A stretch of 64,000 nucleotides of DNA from contig OY848917.1 in the NCBI GenBank assembly GCA_963693285.1, forward strand, positions 10,478,192 to 10,542,191, written 5' to 3'. Position 1 is the first letter of the stretch, and each line of letters begins with the position of its first letter. Below are positions 42,320-52,306 of the stretch, piece after piece. The position numbers and the translations under genes are program-made. A model generated the notes under the pieces. It ran no database searches. It was not told where the DNA came from and saw only the letters and a list, made by a program, of their open reading frames with translations. Origin of the DNA: Xestospongia muta. Taxonomy: Eukaryota > Porifera > Demospongiae > Haplosclerida > Petrosiidae.

Positions 42320-45300
42320 AAATTTTAAATGCTTACAATACATCTGGGAAGGACACACAAAGACACAAACCATGCCGTACTAGATTACAATAGAAATAAA
42401 AACTGATGTTGTTACTCATATAAGACATATTGAATTTAGTAGTGTGCTTCGTTGCATGATGTTTCACTATTGGTACTCTTAACTTGACACTTCCTTTTTT
42501 AAAACGTTGTAGAGAAACATATAGCTGTACTAACCATATTTGTTGAACTGGCCTTCAATTGTAGATATCATTATACAGTACTAACTAAAATATAAAATTG
42601 TAACAAGCACTCTCAGCTAAAGTTAATGTATTTGAATATAAAGCATGGCTTATACTCTCAAATATCACAGAAATGTTACATCTTGAAATTTCCAAAAAAA
42701 TTATCAAAATCAAAACAAAATGAAATAGAATAAATTATCAATCCATCATATGTACATATAGACATGACACTGGAAAAAATATCCTGAGAACATTACAATC
42801 ACAGTTACAAAATATTCTATACATAATCAGGTAACTACTTTCTACATGATATACAAAAGTAGTATAAAAATGAGATGTGAAAAAATTAAATGTACATAAA
42901 TGAAGTATTTCTTAAAGATAACGTCTTATGGAGTCAAACTTTTTATGGTTTAAGAAAGCAATATCAATTATATAAGAGAATACATAGTTGTAAATTAATA
43001 TATAACATTGACGCATACACTTTGAACAATTTGACTAGAAATTTGGACAAAATTAACATCATGGAATGAACATAAAATCAAATTAACCGACTTGTAACAT
43101 GGAACAAAATCAAAAACACTAATTCAAGACAACTAATGCTTTTTATTTCATTCTATTTCACTATATATCAGGAGTCTTGCCATTGGTACTATTAGTTCAT
43201 TTTCATAGCATTAGCTTGAGGGCATTCTCCATTATTGCCTTAAAATTATTATAAGTCAAGTAGCAAAGGTAATCTCATCAGCACCATTAAATGTTTGGGT
43301 CATTATTAAGTCTAATTCCAGTCTAGGTTATGTACTTATACAATTGTTATTGCCTTCAGTAATATCGTGCAGCTTTTAAATTAAAGCTAGTAATTATAAT
43401 AATTAGCAATTGTGTTCATTTATTCTACAGATTGGTCACTGGGACTCATCTAAGTCAGTCTACTGTGTTGTGGTAATGTTTAAAATACACCATGAATTTT
43501 ACCTGTAACAATTACCTTTTATTTTTCTTATTGCTATTGACTTGATTTACATCTTCTGTAACTGTATTCATTTATCTATCTATCCATCCATCCATCCATC
43601 CATCCATCCATCCATCCATCCATCTTGAATCCCATTACCTGGCAAATACATTACAATGCTGTTGGCATTCGATCAAAAGCAAGGGAGTTTTCATATATTC
43701 AAGACAAAATGTGCTAATCCATGTACAACTGTCTATTTCATAGCTATCTTTCCATCATCATCATTGTTATTGTCACTGTGGACAATAGATGATTTAAAGT
43801 TAATACTAGTCCAGTTATTCAAGCAGACTTTACTTTTTCTGTTGTACACGAAATTTCCATATCTAAGTTATTCTGCTTTCTTTCTAGAAATCAATCTCTC
43901 AATGATCCACCATAAGAAAAACAGAGGCCTTCTTAATTCATGAAATTCATCTAGGATATTTTTGACTGGGTAGTGTGAGTGGAAACATAGTATTCATTCC
44001 TTCTATGAGTGCAGAGTAATTTACTGCAGTTCTACGTCACTCTCACATAGTTTGGAGATACTTTCAAATGCATTAGGTAAAGAGAGAGTAGATGTTTCCA
44101 CTACGGTGTAGTCTGAACAAGCTCCTGTTAGTCTGTTGTGTAGATGAGAGGGTGGCTCTGTGGAGAAGGCTATTTTAATTCGAGCATCAGACACAATAGG
44201 AACAATGGTTTCATGTTCCTTTGCACATATGGTTAGAGATATAAGATTACAAAAGATTGTAGTTTCAAGTTTCCCTCTGGTTGTAAGGTACAGTTGTGTG
44301 ATGTCACTAATATTTTGTGGCTGCTTCCATTTGCTACCTCATTATGTCAAAAATTATAGCTGATAAATAGTCAGAGTGCTTCTTAATTTAAAATTCTTGA
44401 TCTTAGACAAGATGTCTTACCTTGTGGTACAGATCCATATATATTGAAGCAGAAGGATCGATCCAAAAAAATGCCCATTCACCTATATCAAATATGTCAT
44501 TGACAGGTATCCAGTATAGGGACTCACAATAGATATGCTCACTTTGATCATAGATATCAATGTGGACGGACTGAGTATGTCCTTTTTAGACATTACTCTA
44601 CACTAGAAGTTTTGAAATATCAGATGAAACCAAGAATTTACAAGTTACTATGATGTGTTGTGCTATTGTCCATGATGAATATTGCTGACCAGATTTTCTT
44701 TGTGTATGTGGTACTATCAACCTCCTTTGTGACTGCCTTGTCAAGACATGTGCTCAGACCACATGAACACAATCTCTTTCATTACTCTTGCTGACCAACT
44801 GCCACACTTAACTTATATATACATATATACCCTGTCTTTTTTTTCTCTCTGACAAGCAATTTACACTGATAAAGAAAGTTTTTAAGCTAGATTTATTACA
44901 CAGCTCCATTAATATTCTGGAAATGTTCACAGTAATAAAGGCTTCATGGTGAACTATTACAGATTATGTTTTCATTAAAAATATGTTATAATCTGAGCAT
45001 TTTGTGAATGCTAGAAAATGCTGTATAGATGAATACACTAGTCTGATATCTAAACAGGCTTCAATAGGTAAAGGGAAAGTGTCATTTTTATCTGACTACC
45101 TTGAATTATCTGGATCTAATATGCTTTTCCCATTCATTCCTTATGTATATGTATGCATTCACTCTTGTTAATATTACTGTTTAATGTATGTATTTTCTTA
45201 TATTCATGTTTGTCTAATTATACAGCTACGTGAATAGTCATTTTTACCTTTCAACTTGATCTCTCTTTTTCTCTTTAGTTGGAGCAGCTAGTGTTGTTAC

Positions 45301-46140
45301 CTAGCTTTGCACTAGCTCCTGCTCTTATACCGTATATTTTAATTTAACGATCGCGGTATTTAATGATCATATGGGAGTGGTTTAAGGATTTTAAGTTACT
45401 AGTTTTAAGTTGGCAGTCTGGTGTGGCAGAACTGTTCTAAGATAACTCAAAAGTATGACACACGCACATATATATAAATACATATTTAACATATACATAT
45501 GTAGATATCGTTGTGTGTAGTTGTTTATGTTATAACGGGATAGTTGAAATCAATAGTTCGTTTATCTTTTGAGTTTTTTCTGTACCAGCTTTGTTGTTAA
45601 CTTAAAGGGTAAATGGCTCAGTACTTAACTGAAGGACTGCCTCAACTTGCTATAACGTTTATTTGGTGATTATGAATTCCTAGAGTCGATGGATTCCTAT
45701 AGTACATTAAATACAAGATTATATCCAACTCTCATTTCAGCCAAAATAAGCCATCATTAACTGTAAGTGATGCTTGTGTTTGTGGGAAATGTTGAAGGTA
45801 ATGAACTGTTCATATTGGGTGTGGTCAATTAAGGTTACGTAAAAGATTGGTTATATACTGAATACTTACTGCTAGACATGGAATTTACTTTTAGATTATA
45901 TACTTCACATTTTCGTTAGAAACTTCTTAAGAAGACTAGAGTGACCAAGACACTTCTTAGGTATGTCTACTCAAGCATGCTGTGTAGTCATTCATTTTGC
46001 TGATTTGCCATTTCAATTAAACTTTGGTCATCTTTTGTCACATTAATGCCAATGAATTATAGTTAATCCCAATATCATTTGTATTGCTACTGGTACAAAT
46101 AATACTGTTAACTTGTAGTGTTTAATTCTTTATAAATCAA
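42320..46140. other. 3.8-kb gene-poor stretch with one microsatellite
   Basis: I see only short open frames without domain signatures (for example 43656-43943). A CTAT/CCAT tetranucleotide run lies at about 43571-43624. The region at 43990-44480 on the minus strand has slightly longer broken frames that I cannot assign. Confidence 0.4.
43571..43624. repeat. Tetranucleotide microsatellite (ATCT)n(ATCC)n
   Basis: TTATCTATCTATCCATCC continuing as CATC units through 43624. Confidence 0.9.
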
Positions 46141-46146
46141 TAGAAA

Positions 46147-46216
46147 ATGAAGCGTGCTAGAGACCCAAATGATATACCAGTTGTGAACAAAATAGGAAAA
46201 ACAGAAGATGCAAAAG
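46147..46216 (+). CDS. Possible first coding exon of an unidentified gene or fossil
   Basis: An ATG shortly after an AATAG acceptor-like site opens MKRARDPNDIPVVNKIGKTE and runs to a good donor (AAAAG|GTAAGT) in phase 1. The 23-codon basic start is plausible as a gene or transposase N-terminus. I find no convincing second exon in the next 2 kb, so it may be orphaned. Confidence 0.3.
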
Positions 46217-48100
46217 GTAAGTGAATTTTTATATGTGTACTTCATCACCTTGCTCCATATACATGGTTGTGAGATTACAGTGATTTTGTTATGTGTGTGT
46301 AGAGGGGTAGGAATGAAGTTTAAGTTGGAGGGCCTGACCTTATTATTATTAAACATCAAAATTGACCAAAAAATTAATTCTTCTGTCATTAAAGGAAACA
46401 AACTCTTTAGCTATTTCTAATAAGTTTATGTTATCAATACGGTCCTTATGTGTTGTAACAGCACGAGATGGTTAGTTGTTCTTGTGTCATAGTACTTCGC
46501 AGGTAATTTTTTATTCTGCATAAGGTTGAAAAAGTGCCTTCAGCTGTAGCAGAAGTCATTGGTATGGTTAGATACAGTCTAATTAGGTTATGAACATAAA
46601 TGTAGCCTATTGCGGATAGCTTATCAGTGGCTATTTTTGCAAACCAATTTGTTGCTCAAATTATTAATTCAAAGTTGAAGGTGTTATTAGTACAATAAAC
46701 TTGGGGATTAGCATTTTTCCTGAATCTCTACTAAATATGTGTCCACAGGAAAAGTCATTAATACTGTCACTTTATCCACATTGAATGCTGATACTAAAAT
46801 GTCACAGTACACAGCAACAAGTTTATATATATAAATTTGTGCCAACACAGAGTTGCAAATTTTCATTTTATCCATCAATTCAGTCTAATTCTTGGAAAGA
46901 GTCCATGAAACAACCTCCTGGTATTCTAACAAAGTGTAGCTTTCCCTTTATAATGCAAAGTATCAATTCAACACATGATTTTTACTTCTTCAAGTTATCA
47001 AGGCGTACTAATATGGATACCAATTAGAACTCTAAGTAAAATGTAAAAAGATTACTACTGAATGATATTGATGACTTGGATGACTAAAAAACTTATGAGC
47101 ATTAGTAACGTGAACCTTCATAACACATAGCCTGGGCACAGAATTAAGAGAACTGCCTCTTTATTATGTTAGTAACAATTTGAGGTGGAGTTTAGAAGGT
47201 CATGTGACTTTTGTACTTCAACAGTTGTGTATAAATTGACTCCCAGTTGATTTCATTGGTTGCTGCTCTTTTAGTGTATAATAAAAGAGGTGATACTCAC
47301 TCATTACTCAGTCACTTGTGTTGCTTACTCTTGGCTATCTGTTGACATTTGTTGTTGACTCTCCGACCTCAGATACCAGTTTGCTAGGAGTGTGAGAGAG
47401 TTGTTGGTGACTTGAAGTGTGTCAAATGTGAATGTATATTTTGTCAGTCTTGTTCAGTGAGGCAACATGTCAGGGATTGGTTCTTTGAAGTGTTTGTTTT
47501 TTAATGAATATAACTAGTTTTCTAAACTGGTTTATCTAGTTACCAACCAGTTTCTGACCTCTCCCTATTGGTGAGTCCACTAACGTTATCACCTTTATCC
47601 ACTAGATGATCACCACTGTATCACCACAACTGTGATCATCTGATGCAAAGTGTGGCAATGTCTGGTTTGGAAACTGGTTATATTGAAGTGTGCTTGTACT
47701 TTGTAAGTGTTTTGCTTGTCATACTCAAGTAGTTCCTATACTGCTTCCACATTAAAAAGACAGCCCATTCTTATTATTTGTTACACTCTCAGTATTACCA
47801 ATAGTGCATAGCTCCAGAAGCAAGCTGGCTATCAAAAACTTCCTTTATTGCAAAATATTTGAGTGTGTCTTGCCTGGTATCTTTTCAACTTGCTATGCCA
47901 TAATCCCTCAATGTGGTTTTTTGTTCTTGCAAACATTCTACAAAGATGGTGAATAGATATGCATAAACTTCCAGTAGTTATCCATTTATCCAATCATTCC
48001 TCCATTCATCCATTCATGGACACTGGTATATGAAATTGTAACAATAAACACAAACTGTATGAATGAATAATTAATAACTTTTTTTTACGGTTTATATATA
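46217..48100. other. Intergenic; possible LTR/promoter-like tract at about 47.2 kb
   Basis: No coding signal. Around 47220-47300 a GTATAAATTG TATA-like box is followed 60 bp on by AATAAAAG, an arrangement seen in promoters or solo LTRs, but I could not find a matching LTR end or target duplication. Confidence 0.3.
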
Positions 48101-48109
48101 ATCTGTTGT

Positions 48110-48850
48110 TCTACTGGAATTCCATGGGACATTTCAACTCTCTTTTCAACATCTTCCCTTTCAACTCCTCCAATCCCTCTTCTTTCTTCTTCAATTCCTC
48201 TTTTAATTAATGCGATACCGTTCTTAATTGTTCATTATCACATTCATTGCTTTGTGTTACAAATATTTCTTTAATATCTTATTACAACTGCATACTTGTC
48301 TTCACAATGTATATATATCATGTATAATTCGAATGGATGCAAGTATTGAAAACAAACATATGACTTCTTTACGAATAAATTGACCCTCAAAAATATCATA
48401 TAGAGACATTGATACAGCATTTATGTACGGTGTTTCACTACTTGGACTGACAAATCGTAAGACTACTACATATAACTTGGACTCTATTAAGATGATTATA
48501 GTGGGTGATGAAGGCTTAGTGTCTTGTAATACTGAAGGAACTGTTCTGGAAGCATAACCTAATACCTGTAAGTACATATATGAGGTGAGTTAAATACTAA
48601 TCAATACTGGAGATGCTGTGATAATTACAACATTTTTGTCTCGACAATTAAAGCTATAACTCTTTTATCATTCTTTATTGTGAATATGGTATAGTCTAAA
48701 CAACTTCTTTTCATTGCTGGAGTCTTTGTGGCACCAACTGGTGTGTGAGATGAAAGAGTTTGTTTAGCAGGCCTTTTGAGAGTTGCTTGGATATCACTAG
48801 AGGATGAGGGGAATGAATCCTCCACTTTGTCTTTTACTGATACTTCAATG
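48110..48850 (-). pseudogene. Decayed gene: nuclease-like domain plus coiled coil
   Basis: Minus strand, upstream to downstream: 48825-48625 reads MEDSFPSSSSDIQATLKRPA, then ...DKRVIALIVETKM (a V.ALIVE.K strand like a PD-(D/E)XK nuclease core). Then an acceptor at 48566 and a frame 48565-48302 with VLGYASRTVPSVLQD, TIIILIESKLYVVVLRF and YINAVSMSLYDIF. Near 48200-48120 a charged heptad stretch LKEELKKKEEGLEELK follows an in-frame stop. No donor joins the first two pieces in frame, so I treat it as a fossil. The nuclease assignment is tentative. Confidence 0.35.
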
Positions 48851-49165
48851 TGTACCGAAAAATACCAAGGTTATATTTTTAATCTTCTCCAATGGACTGT
48901 ACCTTGCAATTCCAAACATTACAAATCATATACTATATACTCAATAAGTATTAGCTATTTACTCAAAGTATGTGTGTGAGTGTATTTTGTCCCAACATTT
49001 AAATAAGACACCTAGTGTAACTTAAACAAGTGGCTGCATCTCCAATGAAAGAAAATACCAATAAACATGCTGCAAGATAGTGTTTCATACATTTAGTTAT
49101 AACACCATTTTGACCCAGAATAAATAACCTTCTGGCTGTGGATTTCCACAAACCAGAACTCTTTT

Positions 49166-49306
49166 CAGATTGAATGGAGCTTCAGTGTAATGATTGTGAT
49201 TGTTGTATTGACGATCCAATACAGCCTTATCAGTTTGAGCCTAGTGGTACAAGCGGAGGATCATCTGACTTTGATAAAGAGGAAGAACTAGGCCAAGGGG
49301 ACAATG
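49166..49306 (+). pseudogene. P2X7-C-like pseudogene, 5' piece
   Basis: An ATG-started 45-codon frame reads MELQCNDCDCCIDDPIQPYQ, then FEPSGTSGGSSDFDKEE, ending in TGA. The PYQFEP segment followed by an acidic stretch is what precedes the Cys-rich part in P2X7-C-like proteins. The exact start and exon borders are uncertain. Confidence 0.5.
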
Positions 49307-49347
49307 AATGACTATCTCAGCTTTCCTTGTCTGATAAAAATATTCAA

Positions 49348-49348
<1 letters not shown>

Positions 49349-49397
<49 letters not shown>
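49349..49397. repeat. (TA)n microsatellite
   Basis: About 24 TA units in the intron-like gap between the two P2X7-C-like pieces. Confidence 0.95.
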
Positions 49398-49400
<3 letters not shown>

Positions 49401-49410
49401 CTTTTTTGCT

Positions 49411-49676
49411 AAAGTTGTTCATGTCAGAACTGTCAGATAATGATACCTGGACAAGAGTGTATATGTTGTAAAGAGATTCCACAAGTAGCTAGCAAAAATA
49501 GCACTCCTAGTACATGTATTATTGAACACCCAGGATTTCATGCTGTGTGTCTGAATGTATGGGTACTACAGGTGGCTTATTATTATCAGTACAGACAACA
49601 ACATGGATTGTTAGCTTCACCAATGAATGATAATGCTCATTATGTTATGCTGTCATGAATACATTAATTTCTATAA
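49411..49676 (+). pseudogene. P2X7-C-like pseudogene, middle piece (interrupted by LTR element)
   Basis: After a TGCTAAAG acceptor-like site: CSCQNCQIMIPGQECICCKE, IPQVASKN, IIEHPGFHAVCLNVWVLQVA and YYYQYRQQHG. The C.C.NC..M....EC.CC.E, then C...HP.F..VCLN..VL..A, pattern is the P2X7 C-terminal (zinc-binding) domain, which in sponges and other invertebrates occurs without a channel. The piece degrades near 49650, just before the LTR retrotransposon. Confidence 0.6.
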
Positions 49677-49681
49677 GTGTT

Positions 49682-49861
49682 TGAGGTAACCTGAGACCAC
49701 GCTAACGAACAACCAAGATTAGAGAAGATTGACAACAACTTATTTACAAGAAAGGAATGACTAGCTCGACACATGCTTTGAGCGTATGCTCACAAAAAAC
49801 ATAAACATTACATAATCATTACATAATCAATAATAAATAATTAAACACACAAATTATTACA
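49682..49861 (-). repeat. 3' LTR of the gypsy element
   Basis: 180 bp, TG...CA ends. Adjacent inside (49862-49871) is CTTCCCCCCT, which on the minus strand is the polypurine tract AGGGGGGAAG. Confidence 0.88.
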
Positions 49862-49931
49862 CTTCCCCCCTACTTGGGTGGGATTATTCATTAACTACAC
49901 AAATCATAGATTCATGAGAGTAAACATTAAC

Positions 49932-50306
49932 TCACAAACCAATATACAGGTTACAGTAGTTACTTGAAACTTGGGTCTTATCTATTGGGTGCTGTACATT
50001 GACGTGTAGAACGACAAACTGTTGCACCAATGGAACTGTAAGCCCTGATTGTCCACTTTGGTAGGCCAACCTTTGGAGAGTAAACTTAACTACTGCTGAT
50101 AAGACAGGATCACGAGCTGTAAAATATTTGACTTGTTTACTAGTGAATACCATTGGACCTCGGTGTTCTGCAAACAAAAATACTTCCTCTTCTTGTGCTT
50201 TAACTGGGGAGGGCGTTGGGACATCTTGTGGTAACCTACTCAGTGCATCTGCATGAGGTATTCGACTACCCGGTTTGGATAACACAGTGTAACTATATGG
50301 ACTCAA
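49932..50306 (-). pseudogene. gypsy RNase H tail, no integrase following
   Basis: Contains HADALSRLP, the conserved end of RNase H, then ARDPVLSAVVKFTLQ, the lead-in to integrase. Instead of the H2C2 zinc module the frame ends after 50 unrelated residues and the polypurine tract follows. An internal deletion removed integrase. Confidence 0.7.
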
Positions 50307-50438
50307 AATCAGTGCCTAGCGTTGAATACGAGCAGATGCTAGTGTTGGCACTGCTTTATTCTCTCCAAAGAGATACCTTAGCAGTTGATGGTCGGAGCAA
50401 ATAGTGAAATGTCTCCCCAACAGATAAGAATGGAAACG

Positions 50439-51080
50439 TCATACACCAAATATTATGGCTAATCCTTCCTTCTCTATATGTGTATAGTTACGCTCTGTCT
50501 GTGACAATGTCCTAGAGACAAAAGAAATTGGACGTTCTGTGCCATCATTTATGACATGAGATAGGGCCACCCCCACCCCATATGGTGAGGCATCACATGT
50601 CAAAAGAATCTTCTTGTTTGGATCAAAATGAACTAACAACAGATCTGAAGACAATCCTGACTTGACAGCTTGAAATGCATTCTCTTGCGCTTTAGTCCAA
50701 CACTACTGACTGTTATTCCTGAGCAACAAATAGAGTGGTGACAACCTAGAAGACAAATGAGGTAAGAATTTGCAATAATAATTTATCAAACCGAGAAATG
50801 CTTTGAGCTGAGTCTTGTTAGTTGGAGCTGGAGCTTTCTGTATCGCTTCTACCTTTGCAGCTGTTGGATGTAATCCTTCTTGATCAATGCGATGGCCAAG
50901 GTACTCTACGTGAGACACCATAAACTGACATTTAGTTCTCTTTAGCCGCAAACCAACATTCTCCAATCTCTGCAACACTAATTTCAGGTGCTCCAAGTGC
51001 TCCTTTTCAGATGCTTCTGTAACTAGAATATCATCCAAGTATACACATACACCTGAAAGGCCTTGTAACACTGTTTCCAT
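50439..51080 (-). pseudogene. gypsy RT (YLDD) and RNase H fragments
   Basis: 51080-50703 reads GVCVYLDDILVT (catalytic YLDD), VEYLGHRID.EG and LKAFLGLINYY. After a TAG, 50654-50439 holds RNase H hallmarks LLTCDASPYGVG and RPISFVSRTLS..E.NY..IEKE. The TAG at 50700-50702 and other lesions break pol. Confidence 0.75.
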
Positions 51081-51199
51081 ACTCCTTTGGAAATTGCCGG
51101 TGCAGAAGCTATCCCGAAGGGTAGCTGTGTATATTGGAACAACCTCCTGTGTGTGTTTATTGTTACCAGTTCTTGACTCTTCTCCTCTAACAACAACTG

Positions 51200-51961
51200 T
51201 TAGTACGCATTCTGCAAATCAAATTTTGTAAAAGTTTTACCACCTGATGGTGACACAAATATTCCCTCTATATGAGGTAGAGGGTAAATTTCTATGTTAC
51301 TAACTTGATTAATAGTCAGCTTGTAATCTCCACACACTCTAACCGAATGATCTCTTGTAACCACAGGCACTATTGGTGCTGCCCAGTCTGATGTGGCAAC
51401 TGGCTTGATTACTCCCAGACTCTGTAGTCTTTCCAACTCTTTCTCAACTCCTTCTCTAAGTGCAAATGGCAGAGGCTTGTGGAATTTGGGAACACAATCT
51501 GGATGAACATGTAACTTGACAGTGACATCTTTAAGTAACACTAGTCCTTCCTGGAATAGTGCAGCATGCTTGTCCAGTAACTTGTCTAAAGCAGGAGAGG
51601 GGCTTGATACTAGATTTATTTGAGCCCAATTCAATTTGATCGTCTGGAGCCAGTCTTTGCCTAACAAACTAGGTCCATCCCCCTTTACAGCATGTAGTTG
51701 TACCATTTTTTTTTGACCCTCGTAACTAGCTTCAACATTTAGTACACCAACAACTTCCACCACGCTTCCTGTATACGTCTTTAAGCAAACTTTTGATGGC
51801 TTGAGTGTTGGTTGGCTATCCGAATTCCACAATTTGAAGTATGTTGACTCACTTATAAGTGATACAGATGCACCAGTGTCAAGTTCCATGTCCAAACGTT
51901 GACCATTAATCACCACTGACACCCGAATTGGCTTCACAGATGTCGTTTTCACTCGGTACAT
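51200..51961 (-). pseudogene. gypsy protease and RT N-terminal half
   Basis: Aspartic protease active site LDTGASVSLIS at about residues 27-37, LLGKDWL near 100, then RT start KLHVHPDCVPKFHKPLPFAL and the VRVCGDYK...N......YPLP block, ending KFDLQNAY at a TAG where Q is expected. RT then continues in pieces. Confidence 0.75.
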
Positions 51962-52306
51962 AGTGAGAAACTCTGTTTCTGGCTCACTATCATCTGATAC
52001 AACAGCAAGTGTTTTGGTCCTTTTTGTGAACGCTGTTGTTGTGTCTTCCTATGACCATTCTTCTTCTTATGACACACCTTCTGTAAGTGCCCTGTTTTAC
52101 CACAATAATGGCATTGGTAGTCCTTAAATCGACAACCAGTAGGAGGATGTTGACCCCCACAACGATAACAGGTAGTTCCTTGCTTTTTATCTTGTACCTG
52201 ATGAATGGAAACATCTCCAACTAAGGGCTGAGCTTGTGACGGTTGTATATCTAAAAGGTCCTTGCTGGCTGTTTCTAAGGCTTGTGCTAAATCAAATAAT
52301 TTAGGG
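51949..52306 (-). pseudogene. gypsy gag, C-terminal part with zinc knuckles
   Basis: Resumes YPKLFDLAQALETASKDL at the hAT boundary, then CYRCGGQHPPTGC and CHYCGKTGHLQKVC (CX2CX4HX4C). About 45 residues of gag between the two parts appear to be missing. Confidence 0.65.
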
